This document shows, piece by piece, positions 1 to 13,814 of a stretch of 64,000 bases of DNA. A program made the position numbers and the translations under genes. Position 1 is the stretch's first letter; every line of letters begins with the position of its first letter. The notes beneath the pieces were generated by a model that did no database searches, had not been told where the DNA came from, and saw only the letters and a program-made list of their open reading frames with translations. The stretch covers positions 403,706 to 467,705 of the forward strand of contig VZRZ01003083.1 of the NCBI GenBank assembly GCA_013398175.1. Direction: 5' to 3'. Source of the stretch: Climacteris rufus. Taxonomy: Eukaryota > Chordata > Aves > Passeriformes > Climacteridae.

Positions 1-127
1 TTCCCTTTCCCTTTCCCTTTCCCTTTTTCCTTTATTTTTTCTTTTTTTCATTTTTTCTTTTTTTCATTTTTTCTTTTTCATTTTTTCTTTCCTTCTCTTT
101 TTTTTCCATCTTCCCTTTCATTTTTCA
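1..127. repeat. Pyrimidine-rich simple repeat
   Basis: The window opens with about four copies of a CCCTTT unit, which decay into T-rich units of the type TTTTTTCATTTTTTC up to about 127. The strand is nearly pure pyrimidine. The true left end lies outside the window. It looks like a microsatellite inside an intron, and no function is implied. Confidence 0.9.
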
Positions 128-3100
128 AGGAAAGAGAAAAAGTTACTACCAGGCAAACATCTTATTTATCAGTGGAGTTTATTCACACACACCAACACAG
201 AGTAATTATGCCCAGAGCTCCCATTAACATCCCACAAACCGACAGCATAATAGCTTCCTTTCTGTAACATGTAACCCAAATAGGTTAATAAATGAGTTTC
301 GTTCCAGTCATAGCCCACTTTCTGACTTAGCCTTCTGCATTCCCTCTTTTACAAATATGGAATCCATTGAATTTTGGAACAGAAAAACCATGAGGAATAA
401 GTTAATCTGCCAGGCACTCCAATCAGTGATCTGAACTGTAGGTCTATTTAAAGCTGCATCTATTATGTTCTGAAGTTCAGCTGAACTGTGAAAGGGCACA
501 TGACTGAAATCACTGCATATGAGTTGACTCACAGTTAAGTCTAGATGGGACTTGTTTGGTTTCTCAGGAGTTTCTGCTTCTGATTCAGGCCTTCTAAAGA
601 CAGTTCAGTTTGTTAAGGAAGGGTCGGTGGCTTAAGGATATACGGGTATCTGGTGACAAGAGGGATTGTAGGAGTGGCATCCCTCTGCACTGGCAGTCAA
701 CTGAGCAAGCTGGATGCCCCCTCTTTCCCCCTGGAGAGCAGAAAGCTATATTATTCCCCTTATACAAATTGGAAAAGTGGAACAAAAATGTTAGTGACTG
801 GGTGCACTGAAGCATGACCTAAAAATGTCCTTCTCCGAGTTATATAGGGAATTGGAGTGATGCAGCCAAAAATGAAGCACAGGCATATACTGTCCCATGC
901 TTAACTTTTAGACAACATTGTCATGGAAGGAAACACTGCTTATCTGCCTAGTAACTGTCTATTTTAATCTGTAAGAACAAACAATGTAAACAAAATGAGC
1001 AAACAGAAGCAGGCTTGTACAGAACAATTTGCAGCCTTGTTTTCCAGTGGAAGATTCCATGGACCACCCAGGCTTTGCTCTAGTCCTTTTCTCAACCACG
1101 GAGCATCTAATTAAATCCCTTTCCATTCCTGACTCTAAGTGGAAGAGAGCCTACAGTCCTGTACAGTTTCTTTCCAGATGGAAATGCATAATTTAACAGA
1201 GATACAGCTGACAGGGAGAAGTGGGCCCAAAGCAATATTAGCATTTGCCACAAATTGCATTAAATTACAAGGGGTACTTAATGAAGACATATTATAAAAA
1301 GAAGATTAAAGCCAATATTTAGTCTTCTAACCCCCTTCTAAGACTGTAGAGTGCCAGGCAAGAAAAACCTCATTGTAGAACTGAATTTTTATCTCAGTTA
1401 CTTTTGATACTAAGAATTGTTTGCTTTTGCTGCACATGATCAGTAACAGGTCATGACATTGTGTCCCATTGTGTCCTACAGCTTTATTCCAAATACATGT
1501 ATACATAAACAAAAAGTTGCTAAGCACCTTACATTACTTACTACTTGGGTACTTACAACATGAGGTTAAATACTATTTAGACTGCTTTTTTGTAGATAGG
1601 GAACAAAGCACACAGAGACTGGCTTGTCAATGGCAAGTGAGTCTGTTTCCCTGGTTTAACCATGACTTCTTCTCTGTGCTTCTCTTCAAAAAAATATAGA
1701 ACGGGAGGAAAATTTTTGTCAGGCTATCAGCTGTCTCATTTTTAGAAAATGGACATAATTGTAGATGTCCACATAAAGGAGAAAGTACATAGCAATGCAG
1801 AATTTCTTTGCATTGGATGCTTCTTGAAGAGGCTGTAGGGAGTTTATGGAAATATGCTGTGAGGACAAGTGCTTTGTCTCCACTACTGGCATACTGAGAA
1901 ATATTCCAGATCAGAAATTAACCCAGTTGATTATTCTGGACATAGACAGGTAGGGATACTGGCAGCATTTTTGCAGCAACCCAAATGAGCACATGAAGGA
2001 TACTGCATCCAACACCTGCACCTGAGATTACATTCTGATGAGGTCTAAGAAGGCTGAGTTCAGAAATATCTTTGTGCCATCTCACTTCTGGAATGCTTTA
2101 GTAAATGAAACAATGGTACAATATATGCAGGTTGAGAGCATAGTAGGAAATTACTTTTATTGCGTCTCTTGGGCTAACTATGGTGTGCAGCACAGGTCAA
2201 AATCATTGCAGCAAAACATGCATCCTTTTTTGATCTGCTCTCCTCATCTTGACTTTATGATGAGTCCAGCTCAGGTTCTCCTCCAAGAGGATGTTCAGTC
2301 CTGGTACGTAGCTCACCCTGTGTCGGAGCAGATACTGAGCCACCAGTGCAGGCACACAAGACAGTGCCAGTTGTAATGGTACATAACACTCTGGGATATC
2401 TGAGTTGCAGAAAGGATGAAGAGGAAGGAAGACCAACTGTATGCAGCCATCCTTTCTAATTAAATTCCTGCAGTTAAAAATAGCTAGTGGAAGCTGGCGC
2501 TTCTGGCACATCCAGAGCGTCACCTTCCCAAGTATCTTTTTCTGGCCTGAGCCGTAGGAAGTTGCAAATGTGATCCGCTGTGTAATAGTGCAGCATATTC
2601 TTGGCCAAACTCATCATTTTTTTCCTCTTCATGGTTAGCTAACAAATGTCATATGCCTCCCTTTCTTCTTTAAAACGATTCTCTGCAGAACCAGGTATGA
2701 TCCAAGCTGTTGTGGAACATAACTTACTCTTCTCAGTTGCTTCACATCAGTTCTGGCTATGGTGAGAGAGAAGGCAAACCTGGCTCTGGAGCCCCTCGCC
2801 TGCCTAGTTGCCCAGAAATGCCACTTGCAGTAATGTTGATACTGAGCAATGTCAGATTTGCTGATTTCCCCCAGCAGAATTTTCAATGCCAAGTAATTTT
2901 GGTCAGTACAGGAACCAGAAAGGTTTGAGTTGGATCGGTGATATTGCATAATTAGGTTTTCAAAAGAACAAGAACAGAGAAATGAGAATAGTGAGGAAAT
3001 CAGGCTTCTTGCTTTTGCAAATTCTAGCCACAGAAAATGCCAGAAGTTGTATTTCTTATCAAGAATAAAGGAATTAATCTTTAGTAGCCTGTCCCACGGA

Positions 3101-6100
3101 CAGAATATGTTTTACAACTTTCACTAGAGAAATGGAAGGAAGCTAAAATGCTAAGTTTTGGTGATTGATAGCAGTAACCTATAAGAATGTCTTCAGGAGT
3201 CAGTTTGCAGTTGCATGTAGTGATTTTCTCAGGGTTTTCTTTTGTGTCTGTGTGTTTAGAGGGAGACATATAGACATAAAACTAGCTATTCTAGAACAAG
3301 TCAGCTGTAGAAAAGTAGATTTCTGAATTCTGGCAGCAATGTTTGTCAACTCCCAAATGTCTATAAGAGTATTTGTTTTATTCATTTCAAAGCACAAGTA
3401 GACACGAAAATACAGGAAAAAGGTGAGGAAAGTCTCTGGAAGCTTGTGCCTCATTGTTGGTATTTGTGATTTTGTTACTGAACACATTAAGCAGGCAGTG
3501 TGTTACTTGGAAAGATCCATTTTACAGGGAATATCACACAGAATGCCTTTCTGTCAAAAGCAGTGCCTTGGTGGTCACCTACTGCTGAACACCAGGAGTG
3601 AGGTGTGGGAGCACTGTTCTCTGCATTCCTTCCCCACAGGTTAAGGACAACAGAATGAGTGGGTAGCAGAGCAGCAGTTCTAGCTTGTAAGTCACATCTA
3701 ACTGAAATTCAAGAGAGGAGATACAGCTTGAGTACTCATCGAAACGATTACACAAACTCAGTTGGAAAAAGAATGCAGGGAGCTGGCAAGAGGACAAAGC
3801 TAGGGAGAGCTCAGACAAAAAGCCTCCTGAAGTTTGGTGGGTTTTTTTTTTTCCTTTCAGGATGTGTAGTTCAGAGGTAGGCAGAAGCAGTGGCCAGCCA
3901 ACAAAGGCTAGATGCTGTGGTTTTGAAAGAGGCACTCGAGCATATGGAGCTTTCGTGCAAAAAAAAGAATGTTTTTTTGATCAATTCCAGGCGAGATGGC
4001 AGTTGTGTCATTCTGAGTGCTTCTCATCAGACTAGATGGGATCACTAAGAGTCTTTTGGCATTTTCAGTCTGAGAGAAAAAAAGCACATGTGGCTAGTGA
4101 AATTGCCCAGCACGGAGATTTCTTTGTTCTTATTTAACTGTTAGGTTATGGGGTCCTGAAGCCGTGTCAGCCTCATACATGATACTGAGTGACACAGCTG
4201 GAGACAATTCAGCCAGTTCTCTCCTGGTTGGGGAGGGAAAACCATTGCCAGAATTTCCAGTGTACTATCAAAATACTGTGATGTATTTTGGGCCAAGATT
4301 TGGCTGTAGTTTCATTTCTTCATTAAATTATATTTGTGAATTAACACGTAAGCATGAGCTTTGTTAGAACGAAAGCACAATTTGGCACAAGTGTGTCATG
4401 AATAATGAAGGAGTGAAGTACTGCTCAAGGAAATGAGATAAGTGAAGCTTTTGATTAGAGTAGGAGAGTAGCTGGATGTTGTTGAGGCTTGATAAACCAG
4501 TTTGAGAAGCACAAATCAACCTTCTGAGGAGCTGCTATATTTAGCGCCAGGCTTCAACCACGACTCTTGATTCTGTGCAAGTTCAAATTTTGGGAAAGGC
4601 AGCTACAGCTCCTGGGGCATGCTCAACTGAAGGTCCATCTTCTATCTATTAGCGGTGATGTCTGCATGCTTCCCTGTTGTTGACACATCATGGTTTACAT
4701 GCTGTGCTTTGCAAGGGCACCACTGGAGAGTTTTGTGTTCAGATGAAGTGTAATGAGAATTTTCCAGTACTGTGTTTTGTTTGTCATACGTTTTTTATAT
4801 GCACTGCAGAGGGAAACAAAAGTGTGGAGGGTTTCTTCTGCTGTTTCTGCGTTTCTCTGTGAGGTATGAACTTCCAGATCAAATGAAAGGAGGACACAGA
4901 TCATAGCTGAAGTGTGGAACCAGGGAAGAAGCAGGTAATGAAGGCAAAAGCTAACTCAAACAGAAAATTTACACAGAAGTGTATCCCAAATTGAAAAATT
5001 CCATGCTGAAATATCTATCACTCTGGTAGCATAGGAATCAGAGTAGTGGTGAATTGTTTGGTTGACAGCAGTCTCACAGGTTTATGAACATGCATCCACT
5101 GTTTTCAGAATGGCAGATGTAGTTCCTGGTTCAGTGCTCTTACCTCATTGTGTAAGAAATAAATTCGTCACCTCTCATTATTCTATCTGGAGTTGAAAGG
5201 AGTTTATAAGAGCATCATCACACAGAATTGTTTCGATGATTCAGAAAACGGAGTTCTCCCTGTGGGTGAATACTTTGTTGGCTTTCTGGGGTTAGACTAA
5301 CAGCCTACTATACAGAATAACTTTGTTCCCCCGTGCTGAGCAGCATACTGGAATATTACTACCCAGCAGAATGAAGCTGTCCTGTGATCTTTCCCAGACT
5401 TCTTCAGTGTGCACTAAGAGAAAGCCATCACCTCACAGACACCTTGCAGTATTTTTCTTGTCAAAAGTGAGGTGGGAGCTCCTCTGTTCTGATTCTGATT
5501 GACAGTCCAGCAGAGCTGTGGTGGTCCACTTACTAATTTTGCATATCTCAGTTTTAGGGTTCCTAAGCAGTGCCTCACTTTCAAAGGATGGGTAGTTCAT
5601 GTGACTTCTGTTAGCCCATGAAAGATCTGGAGTTTTGGATTCAGCCCACAGATGTCTCAAAGTGGGTGTTCTTAACATCCTTGATCTTAAGTTGGGTTAA
5701 TTTCCCATCATGTGAAATCAGAGCACTATTACCTGCCTTCAAAGTAAATGCTGTATAGGGGCTTTGAAATGTAAAGCAGATACTTTCATCTGTGCTCTTT
5801 AGATGACATACAAATTAAAAATTGCAGAGTTGTGAATGTTGTATGTTTTATTTCCAACATTCACCACAAACCAAACATTTCAGGGGAATTCATGCATCTG
5901 TAACGCTTGTCACTGATCTTTTTAGAAACAGTGCATAACTTAACGTAATAGGATGTTTCAGAAAGGAAAGAAATTGCATGCAGGAGGCCTTGCATTGAGA
6001 TTAATCTCTCAGGAATGCAGGGGGTTAACGGTCAGGCTGATTAATCACTGTTAATGACCCATCAGGAAATCAGTCAGGAAGTGGGTAAAAATTCCTGATG

Positions 6101-7962
6101 GCTGATGTGAAGCATTGTGTGGTGTGCTTTGGTTTTGATGTTTCCCAACCGATAGTCTACAGTGGGTGTAGTTTAGTTACCTCTAAGTTCTCAGGACATG
6201 TGAAGGACCAGATGATGTGCTGGCCTTGTTCAGCTTGAGTAAGTGAGCAAGAAATTTTCCCCATTAATGGCTGTGCAAGTACATTGCAACATAAATGCAA
6301 GAGAGTCAAATGCTCCTTCTCACAGCTTCCCAGAACACAGCCTGGTAAAGATACAGGCGGTCTGAGTGCACAGGGTACAGGGGGGAATAGTGGAACAGGC
6401 GGCTTTTCCTGTGTGAACAAGGAGCCAGACTATTAAAACTTGGATACACAACTGAGTTAATGAATTGCCTGGTGTTGACTGAGGGTGAGGTTTCACAGTT
6501 GGTTCAAACTGATCCAAGATCATGCTGAAAGGAGTGTTTCTAACCTCTTTCTCCTTTGCTTTGGACTAGCTATCATGTGGTAATACAGCAACTTGCTGAT
6601 CTGGGTGGAAACTGTTGTTTCTTGGTCAGTGTTGGCTGGCCCAGTCATCAGAAGGATCAGAGAACTGATCTGCCTCATTGCTTGGCCACACAAGTGCTAA
6701 ATCTGATGTAGGGGAGGGCGTGGGAACATGAGACAAGGATAAAAACATGAGTGGGGACTGAGCCTTTCAGCAGTAGCATAACCATGGATTGGCTTAAGCC
6801 TATTATGAAACTGCAGTCTGAATCACTGGAATTAAGAGTGCACTGTCAACCTACAGGGAATGCAAATTAAAATGTGTTAGCTTACACCTCCTGCCGTTGT
6901 TAAACAGTGGCTGAGCCCAGCGATTCTGCACGTGGCTGGGAGGAAGGAGCTATGCTGGGGCAGCATCATAACAGTTCCCCATGACTTGGCCTGGAGTGTG
7001 CAAACAGCATCAGACAGCATTGGGGGGTGTGTGGGGAAGGCAGAGGGGAAGAAGAAAGGAACAGACAAGCACCACCACAAGCACCACTCTCTATATATTT
7101 TCCTTTGGCTTAGGGTATCATCTACTTTGTGACAAAACTGCAGAAACACTCACTCGCTCAGAGGACAGATTGAGCACAGTAATAGAGCTGGGGTCCCAGA
7201 CTCTAAAGGTCTGGGGTACATGTGCTTTTCCTAGTTCTCCTCCTTTATTTTCAACCCAAGTAGCTTTGCAGTGCTCTCTAGTCAGTACCAAAACCCCAAT
7301 TTAGACCTAGTAAGGCAAACCCTGCTATTTGATTTGAGTTCAGTTGGTTCTTCTTGCAAAATTTGTTAGTTGCCAGTTAAGGACTTATTATTTTGTTCTG
7401 GTTCAAATTTCCATGCAAAGATACAGGAATAACTGTGTTAGTGGGAAATCTCTTAGTAATTTTCAAATATTTCATGTTTTAGAGGTTTGTAACAAAAGTT
7501 CTGCTCCTTTAAGGACAGCCATGCAGAGCCACACCAGTATCTGCAGGGTGCCCTACAAAGACAGCAATGCTTCCACACAGGATCACCAACCCCAGACACC
7601 ATGGGAGTAGTCACTCTTGTTAGGCCTTGATCTTGGGAAATACTTTGAAGATAGTCAAATTAGTTTAATTTCAGGAGAGTTTCAAGATAGTGGAGTTAGT
7701 TTAACTTAAAGGCTGTCTTAATTTAAACTGCCAAAATATCCTTCCAGTGAAACACAAGGAAAAATATGGGGAGGAAAATATTAACCTCCCCCAAAAAAAT
7801 TTTAAGAAGTATTCTACAGGCAAATAAATGCAAAAGTAAAAAAACTAGCCAGGAACATTTCCAGAAATAAATAATTCTTCATCGTGTAGAGGATAAACAT
7901 GGGTTGTTTCAAGGAGAAGGAAATAATAAAAAACAAAAGCTGTATAAGTGATTCAACCATGG
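128..7962 (+). other. RBKS: Intronic DNA, probably last intron of RBKS
   Basis: No exon, RNA gene or clear transposon was recognised here. It is assigned to an RBKS intron only because the terminal RBKS exon lies downstream at 13641 and no upstream RBKS exon was found. The preceding exon should end in a Val-Asp-Thr-Thr sequence before a GT donor. Composition is ordinary AT-rich intron-like sequence. A weak two-copy tandem repeat (about 25 bp units containing AAGATAGT and AGTTAGTTTAA-like cores) sits at 7646-7706. Open frames in this span show no family resemblance and are taken as chance. Confidence 0.6.
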
Positions 7963-9065
7963 TGTGCAGGGTTTTCCTGGCAAGGTTTTGGTAGTGGGGA
8001 ACTACAGGGATGGCTTCTGTGAGAAGCTGCTGGAAGCATCCCCCACATCCAATAGATCCAATGCTCCAAGACGGACCCACAATTGGCCAAGGCTGAGTCC
8101 TTCAGTGATGGTGGCAGCCTCTCTGGGATAACATAGTTAAGAAGGGGAGAAATACTGCTCTGAAACAACAGCTGGAGAGCAGGGCCAGAATACGTGAGAG
8201 AAGCAACTGTGCAGACACCAAGGGCAGCGGAGAAGGAGGGGGAGGAGGTGCTCCAGGTGCCGGAGCTGAGATTCCCCTGCAGCCTGTGCTGCAGACCATG
8301 GTGAGACAGCTGTGCCCTGCAGCCCATGGAGGTCCATGGCGAAGCAGAGATCCACCTGCAGCCTGTGGAGAAGGCCCACACTGGAGCAGGTGGCTGCCCA
8401 AAGGAGGCAGTGACCCTATGGGAAGCCCATGCTGAAGCAGTCTCCCGGCAGGACCTGTGGAGAGAGGAGCTCACACTAGATCAGGTTTGCTGGCAGAACT
8501 TGTGACCCCATGAGGGACCCACAGTGTAGCAGCCTGTTCCTGAAAGATTGAACCATGTGAAAGGGACCAATGCTGGAGCAGTTCATGAAGAACAGTAGCC
8601 TGTGGGAAGGACTCATGTTGCAGAATTTCATGGAGGACTGTCTCCTGTGGCAGGCACCCCATGCTGCAGCAGGAGAAGACTGTGAGGAATCTTCCCCCTG
8701 AGCAGGAAGGAGCAGCAGAGATAACGTGTGATGAACTGACCACAGTCCCCATTCTCTGTCCCCCTGCACTGCTGTGTCGGGAGGAGGTAGAGAAATTGGA
8801 AGTGAAATTAAATTTGGGAAGAATGGAGGTGGAGGAATGTGTTTTCAGATTAATTTTTATTTCTCATTATCCTACTCTAATCTGATTGGTAATAAGTTAA
8901 TTTCCCCAAGTCAGATCTGTTTTGTCTCTGATGGTAATTGCACCCTGCCCTTATTCCAATCTACAAGCCTTTTGTTCTGTTTTCTCTCCCTTGTCCAGCT
9001 GAACAGGGGAATGACAGAGTGGCTTTGGTGGGCACCTACCATCCATCCAGGGTCACCCCACCACA
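7963..9065 (-). mobile_element. Solo LTR of an avian endogenous retrovirus (antisense)
   Basis: Read on the minus strand this is about 1.1 kb that begins TGTGGTGGGGTGACC at 9065 and ends in CA at 7963, the TG...CA ends expected of an LTR. It resembles an LTR type I recall as widespread in bird genomes. On the plus strand 8280-8680 is internally repetitive, with degenerate modules of about 45-90 bp containing CCCAYGCTGGAGCAG-like cores (near 8377, 8428, 8519, 8567, 8612, 8660). A candidate poly(A) signal region (AATAAA-like, about 8865 on the minus strand) lies inside it. No gag, pol or env coding sequence flanks it, so it is called solo. Target-site duplications could not be recognised, so the ends are good to a few bases only. 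Long open frames on its minus strand come from the low-stop internal repeats and are not genes. Confidence 0.7.
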
Positions 9066-12000
9066 CACTGTCACCAAAGGATGTTTTACTCCCTGAGCAT
9101 CTCAGCTGAAATTATCTATTAGTTGAGACCTAGACCCTCTTGGCACAAGAATGTCTGAACATATCTGAAGGCTGGAAATGGTTCTCCAGTTCCACTAGTA
9201 ACCTTTCATCAAAGCACAGCCCAGGGATTCTTGTAGGGAGACACAGACTTTTCCCACTTACAAGGAATGGATAGTGAGTGTCTTTGCTGACAGCTATTTT
9301 TGTGTTACAGAAGGGCTAATTTGCAGTTCGGGTACAGAGTAGGCAGAGGTACAGCAAGGAATGTTGAGCAGATGTGACAGAGCGATAACATCCTTAGCAT
9401 AATCCAGTATCACACAGTTGTGGAGTGCTATAAATACAACAGGAATTCTCCAAGGCTCAATTCCTTCAACAGAGCTGGGCATCTCTGCATTGCCATGGAT
9501 TTAGACTGCACTAAATCAGTGTAATCCTCAGGCTTCATTTATTTGTGCACTGCTGTGAATGCTCTTAGAAGACTATAAGCATAATTGCAGCAGTGTAATT
9601 GGTTCTATATCATAAGGCAATTTTTCACAGCTTTTGCATTGATGTTTTGATTTATTCAATAAGTAAAGAATTTATCATTACAGGCAAAATATTTCTCTTG
9701 TATGGCTACACAACATCCTTTTTGGGTGTTTCTTATAGGCCTTAGTAAAATGCTCTTACAATGTACTTAATAGAATGAATCCATGTGATAGCCAGACTGC
9801 ACATGGAATGTGAGTTCTTAAAAATTACCTGAGAAAAGTTTTCTGACGTTCAGTAACAATGTCAGGTTTCAGGAGCCAGAGTCCTCTCCTGTACTGATGT
9901 GGCTGCTGTCGCTCTTGCCCAAGACGACAGGCTGGGAGGGGGAAGGCTGAGCAAGCAGTTGCCCTGGAACAAGGCAGTGCAACTGCTGCCACTCTGTGAA
10001 CTGTAGCTTTTGGCCTCTTGGCCTCCAGATTTTTTTGGTGAGCAAGTCATCTTATTGTATAAAGTGAAATGCATCCTATTATTCTGTGTGTGATGGGTTG
10101 AAAAAGGCTTTACATGCTGAAAAGGCTGTTGAACAATATAGTTTCCACTTACAAAGCACTTTCCTTAAAAAGCTTCTCAGGGCAGCATCATATAAAAATA
10201 GTTATACTAAAGTTGTGAACCAGCTTCTGACAAATCGGGACTAACAAAAGCTAAGGTATAAATAGAAGTGTTTTCATGGCTTTTCTCTTCTCTAGAGACA
10301 CAGAATCTCAATCAGTGCTGGACTGTAAGAAACAAAAATGCCCTTTTCCAGACACACAGGAAAACAAGGACCTTACAGACTAGTGGCACAGAACATAAAT
10401 AGGTTTTCAAAACTGCTTCAAAACCATAAAAAATAGTCAAAACCATGACATTTGCATTTAAGAATGAGCCCCACCATATCAGATAATTTTGTCCAATTCT
10501 TTATTTTGTACAAACTAGCATCTCCTGCTTTACAGAAAGGTTAAATAAGTTATACTTTCATAATTATGGAATGAATTGTCTCCAGGCACTCAAGGATATG
10601 AGGATTATCTCAAAGTCTGCAGTGTATTAGAATTCCCGGAAGACAAATGCTGAAGAATGTAAAATATTACATACTCTGTGTTTAGTCAGTGGGCACTAAA
10701 AATGCACCTTGCCAGTCATTTTCAAATTCATTATTTTTTTGTGAAGTAGGTTAGATTTATTTTTCTTAGAGCAGGTTTTGAAATAGCTAAATGTAAATCT
10801 ACTATTTGCTCTTCCACTGTTTGAATAATCTTGATTTCACTCTGAGCCTGTTCCTTTTAGTGCTCTGTGCCAACCTTTTCTGAATCTACCAAACCCAATG
10901 TAGTTTAATCCACAATACCAAAGAAGGAAGGTCTGTTTCTGTAAGCCAAAAATAGTTCTTACTGCAGTTAACCTTGCAGCTGAATCAGTTCTGCTATTGC
11001 TCCTTTAGTCATGTTTGACCAGTCATGTCTGCACAGACCAGAAGCAAGGCTGAGCTGGGTATCTACATAACCAATCTGATGCATGAGGCTGTTTTCAGTG
11101 CAGCAGCTCCTGTATTGAAAACACGCCCCTCACGAAACCTTTACTTACCAACAACCAAATTTATGATACCCTCTGGGTTTGTAGTAGCTGGGCTTTGCAG
11201 ATTCTGACTGCCTCAGTCTATGCATGGGAAGAAAGGATTTCAGCAAAAGTTTACTGGCATCAAATCCTTCTGTATATTCCCCAATCACCCTGTAATCTTT
11301 TCTCTTGCAAAAAAATTCCATTCTGGATGGGAGTCTGCTGTTCTCTCCCTTTTCTGCTTTTGGAGTCATTTGTCACTGTTCAGCTGCAGATCACCAAAAG
11401 GGAGATCCACAGCCATCTCACAACCTCAGTGTCATCCACAAGCAGAGAGGCACAGTAACATTGCAGGGAGAACTTACATTCCATCTCACTGGCATACGAA
11501 ATAAGACCTGGGTAACATGTGTTTAGTCTTTTTTTTTTTTGTCCCAATAGCCAGCAGTGCAGCAATTATTTTTAAAAAAATCAGAAAGACAGTATTCTGC
11601 TCCATGATGCTGCCAGGTAGTAGTTTGTGCTATTTGACACCAGATATTCTAGCATTACTCATTAAAATATTTGGCCACTTCCATTTTCCAGTGATCACTG
11701 TAAAAAATGATGAGTTCATCCTGCTAGAGCTACAGCAGAACAGATCTGCATGCTGAAATCCTGCTTCTGTCTGTAACAACAGCACCAAAATAGCTTTAAT
11801 AATTAATCCTGGACTGATTAGATTATGAACTCTGAGATGGGATGGAGATTTTTGTATTATGCATCAGACAAAAGACATTGGCAATGCTTAACTAGCAGTC
11901 ACCTGCTCCTTCTCCACCTGCCATTGTGGGAAACCAGAAGGGAGACAAAGGCCCAACAGAAATTGATAAAAACCTTCACCTGCCCCTGGTATGTTCAGAA

Positions 12001-13640
12001 ATACAGGACTGTTGAAACAGGTGCTGCTACAGCTGCACACCGGGGTACAGCTTCACTTATTAACTTGTCGTTTGCCAGGCAGTGCTCTCCTTTGTACCCT
12101 GTTGGAAGAGAGCTTCCAAACTCCAGGCCAAGCAAGAGTTAAGCAGGGAGTTTCTCACTGGGAACACCAATGCAAACAGCCACAGTGGAAGGGCTGGGCA
12201 AGGAGAGGCCAGGCCTGGGGTAGGGCTCACCCCCTTTAGGGTCCCTTGCAGTGGCCACACTGCTCTGCCCTGTCAGCTGCTTGTAACTTTAGGGACAGAT
12301 TTCTGTGGAAGTGGCATTGTTTTCCTGGAATTATATTATATGCAACTGATTTTAGGGCAAGCAGGAGTTTAAGACTGAGAACTCCTGGTACTCAAAATTG
12401 GAAAATTGCTTCCTAGTCTTAACTTCCATAGAAATTTGCTCATCTGTTTTAGCAAAGTTTTTCCAGGCCCTTTGCTCTTGTCTCATGACTCTTGGGGCCT
12501 ATTTAACACAACTACAGAGGCAAAACCCCTCACGGGAGATAGTCCATATGCCGGTTCTGGAATGAAATAAGATATTACTAGTGTGTCTAGTGTAATGCCT
12601 TCCCTAGTGTAACAGTATGACTTGAAAAAAAGGACCTTAAGACAAGTTTAATGGTACCAACAAGAACTGGTATCAGTTTGGCCTTAGAAATCAAGTCAGT
12701 TTTAGGGGAGGAGCAGGAAAGAACTCCGTGGACTGAAATAAGCAGATCAAGTTAAAGACTACAATCAATCAAATTAAATTTTGCCAGGTGTTGGGGACAC
12801 TTCCCAGTACTGAACATCACTAAACAACAGTTATTGTTAGAACAGCTGTCATCCCCTGCTGACCAGAGCACAACCAGTGGTATCTGGGCAAGAGAGTCAG
12901 AGCAAGCTGGGCATGGCCAGTGTCCATGCTGGACAGATGTACTCCCTGACTCCCTGAGGGCACGCAGGGCATGGCCTGGGGACAATGGGTCGCTCAAGGG
13001 GGCCATGGTGTGAGAGCTCCAGGTGAATGTCACTGCCCTTTTCCTCCATGGTCAAACTCAGCACAGGTGGCAAATCTTGCCCCAGGAATAAGAGTGGTTT
13101 ATGTGACAGACACAGCAGGGACCTTTTTAATGATAGTGGGACCTTTTTAATGAACAACAGCTAAGTTCTAGAAGCATCAAAATGTATCACCGTGCAACTA
13201 AGAAATTATATACACCACAAGCCACATGGCTTGTTTTTTTCTCCTTTTCTCTGCCACTTCTACCACTGACCTTTGTGAAAAACAGAAGTTAAATAAGAGA
13301 AAAACAGCTTTAATGAAACATCCAGGTTGAGAAATCAAAATTGGACACTCCAACAACAGGAAGTTACAAAAGCACTGTTTATAATAGCATCTTGCTGAAC
13401 TGTGGCACACTTGCTTTTCTTTAAGCCATATTATAGTGTGCACCTTAGCTCAGCAGCTGGGCACAAGGATAGGATTGTGGCATTAGTTTAACTTTGCAGA
13501 ATTTCCTAGGCATAGAACTCAACCCCTGAACAATTTCCTGACTCCTGCAATCAGTGCTGCAACTTCTGTCTTTCCGGTAAAGGCATCTGAATTGTTTCCC
13601 TGTGCAAATACACTTAAGCATGTTTGTTATTTTATTCTAG
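9066..13640 (+). other. RBKS: Intronic DNA leading to the RBKS terminal exon
   Basis: No coding exon or RNA gene was recognised. The span ends in a good 3' splice site: a T-rich tract from about 13622 (TTTGTTATTTTATTCTAG) directly before the exon at 13641. A short local duplication with the core GGGACCTTTTTAATGA occurs at 13120-13155. Assignment to RBKS is by position. Confidence 0.65.
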
Positions 13641-13814
13641 GGTGCTGGAGACAGTTTTGTGGGAGCGCTGGCCTTCTACCTGGCTTACTATCCCAAGTTA
13701 TCCATGGAGGAAATGATCAGGAAGTCTAACTGCGTCGCATCAGTGAGCGTCCAGGCATCAGGGACACAATCTTCATATCCTTACAGGAAGGACTTGCCTC
13801 AGGACCTTTTCTAA
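13641..13814 (+). CDS. RBKS: Ribokinase, terminal coding exon
   Basis: This is the C-terminal 57 codons plus TAA of ribokinase, the PfkB-family sugar kinase that phosphorylates D-ribose to ribose-5-phosphate for the pentose phosphate and nucleotide pathways. The exon opens after TTTATTCTAG and its first four residues are GAGD, the family motif holding the anion hole and the catalytic aspartate. SFVGALAFYLAYYPKLS follows, and the tail contains VSVQASGTQSSYPYRKDLP and ends in DLF. This agrees with the human protein as I recall it across the whole exon with conservative changes. The exon is in phase 0 and runs 174 nt to the stop. There is no frameshift or internal stop, so the exon looks functional. 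Earlier exons, including the N-terminal sugar-binding part, are not in this window or were not recognised. MRPL33 lies downstream in convergent orientation. Confidence 0.96.
   Translation, partial: GAGDSFVGALAFYLAYYPKLSMEEMIRKSNCVASVSVQASGTQSSYPYRKDLPQDLF

Noticed and set aside
7953..8769. Minus-strand frames of 80-173 codons
   Set aside because: They fall inside the LTR and its internal repeats. The peptides are repeat translations with no retroviral protein features.
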